64,000 bases of DNA from Emergomyces orientalis (GCA_002110485.1 MOWL01000069.1:496001-560000); one strand, 5' to 3'. Numbered from the stretch's first letter, positions 34,187-44,740 are shown. Notes: generated from the letters alone by a model not told the origin. Translations and numbers: made by a program.

Positions 34187-35413
34187 TTATCGCTTTTGTC
34201 CCCACCATGCTCCGACTTCGAGACACTCACCACTGGCTACACCACCTTTCTGCAGCAAGTCCGTTGTCATTCCAGTCCACCATCGATCCCATTCATCTCT
34301 ACCTTTCCCGCTAGCTTCCATGAGCATTGGCTCCATACTCTCGATCATTTGAACAATCGTAACTAGCGCGGTCTGGCGCAGCGCAAGCTGGTCTGCTGAC
34401 AATGTTTTGGGCTGCTCCCAGCCATTGGATGTGCCGTCCTGCGGCTCCCGCTCCCATCTGACTTCTCCCAAAGGGATTGCTATCCTACGACTATCCACGC
34501 TGTTGAAGGATTCCGATTCGGATGTGAAGGAGAGGCCAATCATGGCGCATGGCATGGGCGTTAATTTGCGGCGTTCAAACGCCTTTTGGGTCCAGGAGTT
34601 GTAATCCCGCAAGTATTTGTTCTGAACATCTGCGAATGGGGTAGCCGGAAATATAGTGTATGTGCCGGTGGCTTCAGCCTGTTCCACGTTTCCCCCGGAT
34701 AGCCCGGGTGCAAGCGGCGGGTTTGGCAAGAGCGTTCTAAATATAAGATCTGAATCCCACACTTCAAGAACTCCTCCAGACTTCAGGACGCGAAGGGGTT
34801 CATTCAATGGAAGCGTTTGCAATTCTGATCCTGACGGACAAATCCCAGCATCCTTAATGAACACAAAATCAAAATAGCCATCAGGAAACGGTAATTTAGG
34901 CTTTCGTAGGTCATGCCGTTTGAACTGCCAATTAATGCCTTGCTTCTGAAGGTCTGGCGCGAGGTTTACAATGTCGAGGCCTGTGAAGGAAATATTTTTG
35001 TGTCCCCTCCGGGCGAAGTAGTCATGGCAGGCGTTTGACCACAATGCGGAACCACAAGCCAACTCCAGCACCCGCTTAGGCGGTTGGTCGGTAAAATGGG
35101 GTGTACAAAAGGGAGCACCAAAGACGTGCATCAAAATCAGGGAACGCAGCGACTGCCGATGGATCTCTGTTAGGTCGCAGGGGAGTGGGTAGGGGTTATC
35201 CGGGTCTCGCAGATAGGTGCGGCCATTGCGCTTAGCCAGCGGGTAGGTAGTGTAGTCAGTGGAAGAGGAGGTGGAAGAGGAGGAAGTTGCCGGCATTGCG
35301 GATCCTTGAGAGATAGAGTTGCTAGTGGATCTCTGGTAGGCATTGTGTTTAGGATCGAAGGCCAAGGGCGAGCTGGGGATGAACAGGTAGGATAAATTTG
35401 CGGATCCGGCCAT
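34187..35413 (-). CDS. SAM-dependent methyltransferase
   Basis: A single exon of 408 codons. A Rossmann-type class I methyltransferase core begins at about residue 113: motif I RVLELACGSALWSNACHDYF, then GLDIVNLAPD (motif II acid), DLRKPKLPFPDGYFDFVFIK (motif III-IV), and PLNEPLRVLKSGGVLEVWDS (motif V). The N-terminal 100 residues include a serine-rich stretch (PATSSSSTSSSTDYTTYP) and GRTYLRDPDNPYPLPCDLTE, a segment I recall from uncharacterised fungal methyltransferases. The C-terminal part has conserved tryptophans (EWDRWWTGMTTDLLQKGG and GAWWG). No signal peptide or membrane helix. Substrate is unknown; nothing around it suggests a metabolite cluster. Confidence 0.82.
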   Translation of the reverse strand: MAGSANLSYLFIPSSPLAFDPKHNAYQRSTSNSISQGSAMPATSSSSTSSSTDYTTYPLAKRNGRTYLRDPDNPYPLPCDLTEIHRQSLRSLILMHVFGAPFCTPHFTDQPPKRVLELACGSALWSNACHDYFARRGHKNISFTGLDIVNLAPDLQKQGINWQFKRHDLRKPKLPFPDGYFDFVFIKDAGICPSGSELQTLPLNEPLRVLKSGGVLEVWDSDLIFRTLLPNPPLAPGLSGGNVEQAEATGTYTIFPATPFADVQNKYLRDYNSWTQKAFERRKLTPMPCAMIGLSFTSESESFNSVDSRRIAIPLGEVRWEREPQDGTSNGWEQPKTLSADQLALRQTALVTIVQMIESMEPMLMEASGKGRDEWDRWWTGMTTDLLQKGGVASGECLEVGAWWGQKR

Positions 35414-37366
35414 GGTTGCTTTGATTTTCCGGTCTCAAGCGGCGTAATATTTCTGGTGTAACTTATGTGCTCCGTATTGGGTCATACCGTGGTGTACGTA
35501 AAAGTAAAAAATAAATAAAAAAGCCGCCCCGTTGAGCAACACTTCAACGTAGCAACAACTATCCAAAAATTCTGTTTGGGGAACAAAGTGTGGAGTTATT
35601 TGCCTAATAATATTTAGGATTCACCCGTAGCTAGGCCCGTCGAATCGCTCTTGGGACTTGAAGGCCAGCGAGAGTGGTTGGTCATTATGGACTCACAATC
35701 CCAGGGTAGAGCGAGCGAGCGAGCGAGAGAGGCGGAAAGAGGAATAACGAGACAAGAGGAAGAAGACGTCCGGGTGGAGAAACAAGGTTACGAAAAGGAG
35801 GGACAACGTTTTGCATTTAAACAAGATGACAATCCCACAATTGGGACTATTTTGAGCCTCAGGTTGACCCAGATACCATAGTTGAAGCCACCAACAGAAC
35901 GATTGCGGGGGAAGGTTTCAGGGCTTGGGCAATAATGTTACGTCCGTTAAGATGAAGGTGAGAGAGATAAGCAAGCCATGGCAAAAACGCCCAATCACCT
36001 GTTTTGCGGCCTGAACGAGCCGCCGTAGCCACCTCTTGGTATCTGCTCTCATTCCTTAGGAATTTCCCAAGCTTCCCAATCCCAAACTCTCGCCATGGCT
36101 TATTTTTTTCTACCACGGACCACTCGCGTGTGTCTGTCTGGTGTTACACTCGCGCACCCACGCGTACGCCATTGAGAGAATGTCACCATCTAACTCCACC
36201 CTTTAACTTATGCCCGTGGCCCCTCCTTTTGAAGTTTTTATTACACAAATGCTGGCCCAAGTGCTGCATATCCCGAATAATCCCATTTCATCGAAGCACT
36301 AAAGAGCAGATCTAGAAACGCAGCCCGCCACTGGCTTGATTCATGGGTGACATGATTGGCGACGGGCCATGCATGCACCTTTACTTTTTCTGCCCCAATC
36401 TAGGGTTCTGTAGTCCAATTGTTACGCCCCACGCGCTTTTGATTAATCACTTCATTTCAAAGTTATTATTACTATCATTATTTTTGGCCTCGAGCGGTTC
36501 GAAAGAAATTATCGAGAAAAAGTCACCAGATATTATGATTATATATATATATATATTGTTCGGGGTGCTATAACGAGTTTTATCTAAAATGTATCCTTGA
36601 ATGGGTGTTTGATTCAGAACTCCCTCCTTCTTTCGTTGAGCTTCTTTTGGATGATAAGCCTTTCTCGTGTCCTCGCAGCCTAGGCCAGCTCGAAAGTTAT
36701 CGGATATCTAGGTCATCGATGGATATGTTTTCCTGTATCTAATCTATCCCGAAATTTCAGACTGCTTACGAGAATCTGCAAACCTGTTAAACGTGGGTTT
36801 ATTGACGAATAACAGCAATAGAAGTGATGCTTTCTTTCTTCCAACGGCTTTCCTGGAAACTGCACTTAATAGGCATTTAGGCATGTCCTACAAATGGGGT
36901 CTCAGGGAATGCTTCGGCCTTCTATCTCATACCCCGTGTGGCTGCGCGCGGTGACATGCCATGCATCCAACGACCAGGTACCTTGCAGTCATCCCGCACT
37001 GACAACGCTGTCGACCAAATATCGAGGCACCAGCCTGATGCCCTCTCCCTGACCAAGACGCATATATCCACTTTCAGCAAAACTCGTTCCGCTCTTGCGC
37101 TCAGAACCTGCATGCAAAATTGGCGCTTAACTTGTGGGAAGTATGTTATATCCACTGGGAACGTCATATCCCAATTACCCATTCGCAAATGACTCCAAAT
37201 TTACCTGTAACCAGTCGAAGGAAGCGCTGGAAGGCCAGTGTCAAAAATTGGATTCGCGGGAAAGGGCCTAGAGGGAAGAAGAAGAGGGTGAATGGTAACT
37301 TGGGCGCGGCTATCCACCATGCGAGTAAAACCACAGTTGAGGATGGAGACGGACCACAATATCAGG
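35414..37366. other. Gene-poor region, 1.95 kb
   Basis: Holds the methyltransferase promoter, a short GAGC tandem at about 35709-35724, and an (AT)n run at about 36540-36556. Short frames have no recognisable content. Frames from about 36940 to 37360 could be the eroded N-terminal part of the NLR relic, but I cannot find a P-loop there. Confidence 0.4.
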
Positions 37367-38430
37367 TGTGAGAGCGATGATGACCTGACTGAGATCCTTC
37401 CACTTGTTAGCCAGTTGAAAGATTTCAAGATCATCCAACTGTGGCTTTTATGACTAGCAGGCCGGAAAATCTCCTCAGGTGCAGATTTAGCAGGATACCT
37501 GACGCATATCATCATGACGAGGAGCCCTGTAAAACACAGTCCCCAGACGCCCAGAAAGATAAAGATGACATCACCAAGCTTTTTGAACACGAGCTCGCTC
37601 ATATGAAAATGGAAATACCATTTCAAGGCGATTAGCCTAGGAAGGAATGTGTCACGAAGCTAATTTTAAAAGCTGATGGGCTATTCATCTACGCTACCAC
37701 AATTTGCCGATTCCGCAGAGCTGCAACATCAGAGAAATTAGCCAACCTACGACTGGATACCATTCTCGGCGACGAGGTCGATGTTAACTCTCCGCATCGA
37801 AATATCGACGCCATATATATTCAGATCCTAAACTTTTCCGTCGCCAACAAAGTCGAGAATGAACTGGCGGAAATATACAGTCTATTCAGGGTGGTTCTCG
37901 GGCCGGGCGTACTATTGCTTAATCCACTTTCTACCGGTGCTCTAAGCAGTGCCGAAGAGGGAAATTGATGATACTTTTCATTCTGTTTTGTCGGTCCCAA
38001 AGGATGGAGGCGACCCTATTCAACCTCTGCATCTTTCATTTCCTGAATTTCTGCTTGATCATGAACGATATCCAAGGGAATTCTTGGTTGACTCCAAGGA
38101 AGCCCACATCAAGCTCGTGGAGAGTTGTCTAGAATCAATGTCGAATATCTTAACAAAGGACATTTGTGGTTTAAAGGCACCAGGAACTTTGTGATGGGAG
38201 ATGAGCAATATACAGTCAATGATTGTATTCCTAGTTACGTTCAATATGCGTGCCTTTATTGGATCAACCACTTCCTAGAGAGTGACTTCAGTTCCTACAT
38301 CAGCGGCAAGACATACAAGTTTCTTAAGGACCACATCCTCCACTGGCTTGAGGTTCTTAGCCTTCTTGGTAAAATATCTGAGGGTGTTCGAATGATAGCA
38401 GAGCTTTCCGAAAAACTCTCCTTGATTCAG
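37367..38430 (+). pseudogene. NACHT-type NLR relic, frameshifted
   Basis: Pieces of a fungal NACHT NTPase lie in order but in changing frames. CESDDDLTEILPLVSQLKDF (from 37367) matches the Walker-B neighbourhood; a shift follows near 37440, then MTSRPENLLRCRFSRIPDAY and DDITKLFEHELAHMK (sensor region). Another frame opens with ADGLFIYATTICRFRRAATS and continues to LGPGVLLLNPLSTGALSS; after about 37949 comes DDTFHSVLSVPKDG, LHLSFPEFLLDHERYP and DICGLKAPGTL; finally IPSYVQYACLYWINHFLESD and LHWLEVLSLLGKISEGVRMI. These are hallmarks of NACHT-WD40 proteins of the fungal nonself-recognition and cell-death type. The P-loop end and the C-terminal repeats are missing. At least four frames are needed, so the gene is dead. 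Confidence 0.75.
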
Positions 38431-39753
38431 GTGAGAAGCCATTTGATTCCGTCCTTGACATATCACTCTGTGCTAAGCCTATAAAATTTAGTATAACAAG
38501 TTCAAATATTTGCATATAATAGCTCACGATGCAACAGGTTTATGCGTTATTTTAAAACCTATGCTCGAGGAAGGGATAATGGGCATGACGGAGAGCGGGC
38601 CAATAGAGCACCAGCCAAAAGAAACTGAGGCACAAGGCCACTGAGCGATTGCCGCTGAATTTCTTTTAGACTTACAAGGAATAACCTATATCGTAGCTTT
38701 CTGTAGCCATAGTCCATAAAGCAAAGTATAAATGAAACGTAGGGTGATAGAGCTGGCTGACGAGCGGTATTAGAGTCACTATCAGCACAGGTACTATCAA
38801 AACTAGTTAACTACACCTGCGTCCAAAAAGGGACAAAGGATTCTGTGAGGCAAGATGGGAACTAAAGGTCCATGAATTGTGTGCTTTGGGCTCGAATTGT
38901 TACTGCTAATGAGACCTTCATTCGGTATGCGTTGCCAGCCCCTTTTCCAGCTTGGATATTCATTGTACCTATGAGAACGCTGAATGTTTATGTATGGATA
39001 TCAAGGTTAGGTAGCTATGCAAAGAGCACTGCGCCTGTGGCTGGCAAGATGTTGTCCCTTGTTTGTCGCGGATGAAACAAATAGGCCCCTTTTGCTGACA
39101 CCATAGTCAAACTTTTGTAAATGCATGAACAGGTAGAATCCAGCAAGTTCAGCGGTTGTCGTTGCCTACATCTTAAGTTATGGAATTGAGTCACTATTTG
39201 CTGTAATCGAGAGCTGCTCAGCGTGATCTCTCATGGACGAGATGAGACATTAAACCGTGGCTATAGAGCGATGTAAACGTGTAATAACCGGAAAGTATAA
39301 TCAATTATCCAAGATACTATGAATGCCAATTGCGAGTGTAGTTATTTCGCTGACAAAATCGCAATGAAGCAACTGGTGACAACTAAACGACACAATGAGT
39401 AATGCATCTAATTTGAGTACCGCAGCATGTAGTCGAAGAAGACTACTCTAGTAGCCTCCGATTGCCTGTCAAGGAACTGGCAGTCTGGTATAAAAGCTAG
39501 GAGCTCAAAGTCTCCGCATCCAGGAAACCAGTCAATAATTATCATAACGGCCCACATGAGGGGAAAAGAACTTTTAAAACCACGCCTCAACCATGATTGT
39601 ATGGGGCCACACTCGTGTTTTGGGAGTTGGCGGGCGTCAAGAGCAGGAAGCATCAAACTTGTATTTAGATATGATGAGGATGAGAGGTGAGAATCATGAG
39701 TTAACGAGCACCCAAAAACATCATGTGATCTACAGTCACCTGACGTCGAAGTG
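38431..39753. other. Gene-poor region next to copia
   Basis: This 1.3-kb stretch has only short frames. No WD40, ankyrin or TPR repeats were seen that would complete the NLR relic. I see nothing else. Confidence 0.4.
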
Positions 39754-39758
39754 GTTGG
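39754..39758. repeat. Copia target-site duplication, left
   Basis: GTTGG directly before the left LTR, repeated after the right LTR at 44736-44740. A 5-bp duplication is usual for Ty1/copia integration. Confidence 0.85.
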
Positions 39759-39860
39759 TCATAGAGTGCATCAAGCCTATCATATTGAACTACCTAACTA
39801 GCTAAAATATATATGTGTGTGTGGGGCATGTGACCCGGGTAGCCCTAGTATCACCTAACA
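39759..39860 (-). repeat. Copia 3' LTR (102 bp)
   Basis: This 102-bp copy is identical, base for base as I read it, to the one at 44634-44735. On the element strand it starts TGTTAGGTGATACTAGG and ends CACTCTATGA, so the usual TG start is kept but the end is GA rather than CA. It is very short for a copia LTR. Confidence 0.9.
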
Positions 39861-39871
39861 CCCCCCCATGC
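39861..39871 (-). other. Copia polypurine tract
   Basis: On the element strand, seven G follow GCAT and end exactly at the 3' LTR, the expected position of the plus-strand primer. The tract is short and made only of G. Confidence 0.6.
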
Positions 39872-39960
39872 TAGGGCGCCCCAGGAGCACGCACACAGGC
39901 CACGCCATAGGCATCAAAAATCAAAATAGCAGCTAAGTACAAAACTTTTAGTTAAATCCA

Positions 39961-42900
39961 TTAAGCAGATCCCCCCGAACCAATCAAGCCAAGATTAGCC
40001 ACAAAAGCATTGAATGCGGGCCTAGGCAGCGCCTTCGTAAAACCATCCGCCTTATTCTCCGTTGAGCTGACGTGCCGAAGAAGGAGCTCCTTTTTAGCCA
40101 CTAGATCGCGTAATATATGGTAGCGGACTTCAATATGCCTCGAGCGCTTAGTTAAAGACTCGCCGTTAGCTAGATCAATGGCACCTTTATTATCAATATG
40201 CAGATTATTGGAAAGAACATAGCCATCCGCATTCTCAAGCAGTCCCGCATCATGCAGCATATCTTTAAGCCAAATCAGCTCGCACGCAGCTTCGCTAGCA
40301 GCAATATACTCAGCTTCAGTTGTGGACTTCGCCGTAGAGATCTGCCGCTGCGAACGCCATGATACGGGAGCTCCATTGATCATTATAATATAGCCCGTAG
40401 TCGATTTATATTGGGGGTCTGCACCCGCCCAATCTGAATCCGCGTAGGCCATGGGAGCCAGCCCTTCGTCCCCTATATTCCTCTTATACAGAATGCCCGT
40501 AGTCCTAGTCTTCTTCATATAGCGGAGAACATGCTTCAAAGCAGCCCAGCACTCCTTATTTGGGCGAGAATTGAATCGCGATAAATAATTTACCGCGAAC
40601 ATTATATCCGGTCTGGTGCTTGTAACCAGATATTGAAGAGACCCAAGCCCTTGACGATATCGCGTAGCCGTAAAATCATCATCAAGGCCCTTATCCTCAT
40701 CCGGCGAGAACTGGAGCTTTGTGCCAGCATTCATGGGGGTTGGTGCCGGATTGATTGCAGTCATGCCAAAATCATCAAGGATCTCATCAATATAGCGTGT
40801 TTGCGTGACCAGTAAATCACCATTACGGCCCGCAATTTCCATACCTAAGTATGGCTTATCATCGTCGATTCTTTTGGTGTCAAAACGCTTCGCAATCTCA
40901 TCGAGAACCCAGTCAATATCATGCTCATTGGGCCCCGTAACGCGGCAGTCATCAACGTGCAGCGTCAAATACACCTTACGGATGGGGTGATATAGGAATC
41001 CGCCGTCATACGGTGATATGCGGAAACCAATCGAAGTGAGATGCTCAGTGGCAAGAAAATACCACGTCCTCGCAGCTTGCTTCAGCCCATACAGGCTCTG
41101 GCGAACCAGGCCAACTAGATTGCCCCTGCCATGTTTTATGCCCGTCGGGAGCTGCATATAGATCATTTCTTCCTGTGGCAGCACGCCATTAAGGAATGCA
41201 GACACGTAATCAATTGCCTTCGATTTCCATCCCCTAGCCGTAGAGATCGCGAATAGGCTTCTGGTTGTAGGACCAGAGACAACGGCAGCGTAAGACTTCG
41301 TATAATGGACTCCTCGCTGCTGAAGGAATCCGCGAACCACCCATCGTGCGCGAAAGCGGATGGTTTCTCCCTTATTATTTAATTTGCGGTCATATACCCA
41401 TTTACCCGTAAGAACATCCATATCCGGGGACCGCTCAGTAATAACATATGTTTTCTTTTGATTGAACATATCGACCTCCTTCCTCATTGCTTCGAGCCAA
41501 TGATGCCAATCAGGGCTCCGTCGAGCCTCCGCTAAGGTCGTGGGACGGTCCGTAAGGGTACTAAGCACGGGTTCATCACCATTATCATTAGCATGCTCGT
41601 CAGACTCATTAAGGAGATCAACATCACTGTTTATAAGATAGGTAGGCTCAATGGCCTCCTCCAGATCCCCATTGACAAGCATCTTCATGATGTGCGGCCG
41701 CTCCCTTGCCAGGCGCCGCAGGAGACAGTGCTGCCATCCATCCGCAGGATTCAAAACATCGAGCTCATCCGGTATGTTATTTGGCTCATGAGGAGCCGGA
41801 AGAGCGGCATTAATGAATGACACGTCCTCCACGAGAGCTTCATCAAAAACCACATCTCGTGCTATCTCCAACCTGCGTGCATCAGGGTCCCATATGCGAA
41901 CTTGATGAAGGCCCTGATAACCCACAAAGATCCATTCTTTCCCATCCGTTCTATCCGCAAGCTTATTAGTAACTCGCAGATCCTTCTTGTAGACCTTGCA
42001 GCCCCATCTATGCAGCCAATTCGCCGTGGGCTGCACCCCCATCCATGCTTCAAAGGGGGTCAGCGGAGACCCCTCCTTGCACCCGTAAAGCTTCGTAGAG
42101 GTGGGAGACATATTGATCAACATAACGGCAGCCTGCATGGCCTCACCCCATAGGTCCCTAGGCTGCCCGCTATCGAATAGCAAGCTCCTAGTTCTTTCGA
42201 TTATTATGCGGTTCGCACGTTCCGCTGGACCATTTGATTGTGGGGTATATGGCGTAGTCGTCTCATAGGCAATGCCTCGCTGTTTACAAAAAGCTTTTAA
42301 TTCATCGCTCTTGAATTCTCCACCACCATCCCAGTGCAAGGAGCCCACGCATCGCTGCGCAGTGGTCTCAATCATTGTTATAAAATCCCGTAGTTTCGCG
42401 GTTGCTTCACCCTTGGTGGCCATTAAAATGGCCCACCGATATCTCGTGGCATCGTCCGTAATACTCATCCAATAATCAGCCCCCCCATACGTGGGAACGC
42501 CATCCTCATTGAATAAGGTACGCCCACCGCCCGCAAGATCAATAAATAATCGTGCAGCAGGCTTCACTTTTCTAATCATGGGCTCAAAAGCAGGACGAGC
42601 CATCTTAGCCTGCACGCAGGTTTTACAAAAAGGCAGAGCCTTGGAGCCTTTAATCCTCATCCCCATGCGCGGATCCGCGGCCATCTTCGCTATATCCATG
42701 TGGTTAAGATGACCCAGCTTCAAATGCCATTGCAGCATCGTGAGCTCTACTGGTTTTATATTCATTGATGGCAGAGCCAATAGCGAGTCATCCACAGCAT
42801 TTACGGGCCGAAAATCACCATTAGGCATGGCGAATTGAATCAAATCTCGGATTTGCGGAGGCTTTTCAATGACATAGATATCTTTCTCATTCAAAACAGC

Positions 42901-44568
42901 AGTGAAGCTGACCATTCGATCGGGAGAGGTCATAATAATCGAGTGAGCTTCTCCATATGCCAATTGCTTGAACGTATAGCCCTTGCGGACTAATTTGCCA
43001 AAGCTCACGATATTTGCTTCTAATTCGGGGGCAAATCGCACACCTTCCAGGCACACATCCGCCCCATCAACCGCCAGTTCAACCGTACCAACGGCCGCAG
43101 CTGGAACAATGGTCCCATCCGCCATTTTCAATTTAACATTGGAGCTCATTGAATGGCATTTAACAAGCTCCTTGCGTGGTGTTGCGTGAGCGCCAGACCC
43201 CGAGTCCAGAACCCACTCATCCGCAATATCATCATCACGGACGATTTCACGAGCATGGAACACCTTCTCAACCGTACTGTGTACAGGAGCAGAGCCGTCA
43301 TCGGGGCTCTTGGAAGAATCCTCATTATTGGCCTTCTTCTTATCCTTCTTGGTGCCACCACGCCTTTTTCCATTAGAATAACCTGACGGACGCTTCTCTG
43401 GGTGCTTTTTCCAACAGCTCTCCTCATTATGGCCCACAATCCCGCAATGTGAGCATTTTGGCCTGCCTGATGCAGATGGAGCAGGGCTCTCACCCGCATC
43501 ATCCATACTGCTCGCATTATTTACGGGCGCCTTTGTGTTCTTTGAAGAAGAGGAACTGCCGCCAGAGGGCAATCGAAGCAGAATATCACGGCATAGACCC
43601 ACAAAATCATCCTCCAGGAGAGTATCTTCACCACTCTTTTCAATATCATCCATCCTATTTCGTATGAGATTGGCCCATCTACTGTGAATCCCCGCAAGCA
43701 ATCGATCAAAGAAGACGGAATCCGGCATATAAAAATCTAATCGCTTATATTCAGTTCGTACGGCTAAGAGACGCTCAATAAACGCACGATCCGACCCGCA
43801 AGACTCAGCCGTCATACCCAGGAACTCATTGAAAAGACGAAACCGGCGAACTACGCGGCGTTCAGCGAAGTTCTCCTCTACTATGGACCACAGCATATAG
43901 GCAGACAATTGATTCTCCTTCGGTATAGTAAAATGAGTTCTAGCCTGTGCGGAAATCGCTGACCACATATAATTACGCAGCCAGCTATTCCGCTCCCTCC
44001 AGAGCTTCGCAACGTCCTCACTGACCCCCTCAGGCGGGGCCAGCTCCTTATTTAACAAAATATCATCTGTTTCTGAATCCTTCGCCGCGAGAAGAACCTC
44101 ATCCCTCCACATGGGATAGTTCATGGAGCCCAGCAGCAGAACTGGCTTTTCAAGAAGCTTAACTGTAAGTCGAAACTCCTTAATGGCCTTCAAATAAGCC
44201 GTCATATTGGCGCCTGCGAGCTCCCCCGCACCAGCACCAGCCTTAATCCGCGCTGTTTCATTCTCCAACCTCGCAATCTCCAACCTCGCCCGGGTCTCAG
44301 CGCTCAAGGAGTCATCATGCTCAACCTGAGCCTCCTGGGTGGGTTCATCGCGATCTGAGCCCGTATCCGACATATCCGACATTGGATCTTCGAAATCAGC
44401 ACTTGACCCCTCCGAAGGAGCTCTTGCGGGCAATTTACGGGCTGTAATGGGGGTTGGAAAGGGCTCGTTTTCAATATTCTCCGGCGTACGTTCCGCTCGC
44501 CTAGTCGGCTTATTTTCCCTCGTAAGATCAGGACTGTTGCCTGACCGTAAGTTCACCATGAGAGGCAA
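39961..44568 (-). CDS. Copia gag-pol polyprotein
   Basis: One frame of 1,535 codons with no internal stop or frameshift. The gag part (residues 1 to about 400) ends in a zinc knuckle, CSHCGIVGHNEESC (CX2CX4HX4C, about residue 370). The protease active site is VLDSGSGAHATP (about 456). Integrase has the HHCC finger (HLKLGHLNHMDI, FCKTCVQAK) and the DDE residues in FIDLAGGG, HWDGGGEFKS, and a Glu in the segment PQSNGPAERANR. Reverse transcriptase runs from WVYDRKLNNKG (about 1057) through DYVSAFLNGVLPQEEMIYMQ to LTLHVDDCRVTG, where HVDD replaces the common YVDD. RNase H ends it: YADSDWAGADPQYKSTTGY, TEAEYIAASEAACELIWLK and LHIDNKGAIDLANG. There is no frameshift between gag and pol, so the whole is made as one polyprotein and cut by the protease. 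Confidence 0.95.
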   Translation of the reverse strand: MPLMVNLRSGNSPDLTRENKPTRRAERTPENIENEPFPTPITARKLPARAPSEGSSADFEDPMSDMSDTGSDRDEPTQEAQVEHDDSLSAETRARLEIARLENETARIKAGAGAGELAGANMTAYLKAIKEFRLTVKLLEKPVLLLGSMNYPMWRDEVLLAAKDSETDDILLNKELAPPEGVSEDVAKLWRERNSWLRNYMWSAISAQARTHFTIPKENQLSAYMLWSIVEENFAERRVVRRFRLFNEFLGMTAESCGSDRAFIERLLAVRTEYKRLDFYMPDSVFFDRLLAGIHSRWANLIRNRMDDIEKSGEDTLLEDDFVGLCRDILLRLPSGGSSSSSKNTKAPVNNASSMDDAGESPAPSASGRPKCSHCGIVGHNEESCWKKHPEKRPSGYSNGKRRGGTKKDKKKANNEDSSKSPDDGSAPVHSTVEKVFHAREIVRDDDIADEWVLDSGSGAHATPRKELVKCHSMSSNVKLKMADGTIVPAAAVGTVELAVDGADVCLEGVRFAPELEANIVSFGKLVRKGYTFKQLAYGEAHSIIMTSPDRMVSFTAVLNEKDIYVIEKPPQIRDLIQFAMPNGDFRPVNAVDDSLLALPSMNIKPVELTMLQWHLKLGHLNHMDIAKMAADPRMGMRIKGSKALPFCKTCVQAKMARPAFEPMIRKVKPAARLFIDLAGGGRTLFNEDGVPTYGGADYWMSITDDATRYRWAILMATKGEATAKLRDFITMIETTAQRCVGSLHWDGGGEFKSDELKAFCKQRGIAYETTTPYTPQSNGPAERANRIIIERTRSLLFDSGQPRDLWGEAMQAAVMLINMSPTSTKLYGCKEGSPLTPFEAWMGVQPTANWLHRWGCKVYKKDLRVTNKLADRTDGKEWIFVGYQGLHQVRIWDPDARRLEIARDVVFDEALVEDVSFINAALPAPHEPNNIPDELDVLNPADGWQHCLLRRLARERPHIMKMLVNGDLEEAIEPTYLINSDVDLLNESDEHANDNGDEPVLSTLTDRPTTLAEARRSPDWHHWLEAMRKEVDMFNQKKTYVITERSPDMDVLTGKWVYDRKLNNKGETIRFRARWVVRGFLQQRGVHYTKSYAAVVSGPTTRSLFAISTARGWKSKAIDYVSAFLNGVLPQEEMIYMQLPTGIKHGRGNLVGLVRQSLYGLKQAARTWYFLATEHLTSIGFRISPYDGGFLYHPIRKVYLTLHVDDCRVTGPNEHDIDWVLDEIAKRFDTKRIDDDKPYLGMEIAGRNGDLLVTQTRYIDEILDDFGMTAINPAPTPMNAGTKLQFSPDEDKGLDDDFTATRYRQGLGSLQYLVTSTRPDIMFAVNYLSRFNSRPNKECWAALKHVLRYMKKTRTTGILYKRNIGDEGLAPMAYADSDWAGADPQYKSTTGYIIMINGAPVSWRSQRQISTAKSTTEAEYIAASEAACELIWLKDMLHDAGLLENADGYVLSNNLHIDNKGAIDLANGESLTKRSRHIEVRYHILRDLVAKKELLLRHVSSTENKADGFTKALPRPAFNAFVANLGLIGSGGSA

Positions 44569-44620
44569 GAACTAGCTGTATAAGAGAAATAGATAGCAGT
44601 AACGCAGCGTATTAAACAGA

Positions 44621-44633
44621 GGGCCTCATAACC
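44621..44633 (-). other. Copia primer-binding site, half-tRNA type
   Basis: Directly after the 5' LTR the element strand reads GGTTATGAGGCCC. Its first nine bases are complementary to CTCATAACC, the anticodon loop and stem of eukaryotic initiator tRNA-Met, not to the tRNA 3' end. Drosophila copia and yeast Ty5 use the same internal half-tRNA priming. After GGTTATGAG there is one extra G compared with GGTTATGAGCCC of Ty5 as I remember it. Confidence 0.7.
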
Positions 44634-44735
44634 TCATAGAGTGCATCAAGCCTATCATATTGAACTACCTAACTAGCTAAAATATATATGTGTGTGTGGG
44701 GCATGTGACCCGGGTAGCCCTAGTATCACCTAACA
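44634..44735 (-). repeat. Copia 5' LTR (102 bp)
   Basis: Identical to the copy at 39759-39860 and followed by the second GTTGG duplication. In the minus-strand element this is the 5' LTR, so it must carry the promoter. Confidence 0.9.
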
Positions 44736-44740
44736 GTTGG
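44736..44740. repeat. Copia target-site duplication, right
   Basis: GTTGG directly after the right LTR, matching 39754-39758. Confidence 0.85.

Larger units (their letters stand above)
39759..44735 (-). mobile_element. Intact Ty1/copia LTR retrotransposon
   Basis: A 4,977-bp element on the minus strand: identical 102-bp LTRs, 5-bp target duplication GTTGG, primer-binding site next to the 5' LTR, a G-run polypurine tract next to the 3' LTR, and one unbroken 1,535-codon gag-pol frame. Domain order is gag, protease, integrase, reverse transcriptase, RNase H, which defines Ty1/copia (Pseudoviridae). Identical LTRs and an open frame point to recent insertion and possible activity. It sits between the NLR relic region and CCR4, about 540 bp upstream of the CCR4 start and in the opposite orientation. 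Confidence 0.95.

Noticed and set aside
38872..39075. Possible WD40 or other repeats completing the NLR relic
   Set aside because: No GH...WD spacing or repeat periodicity could be seen in 38440-39750.
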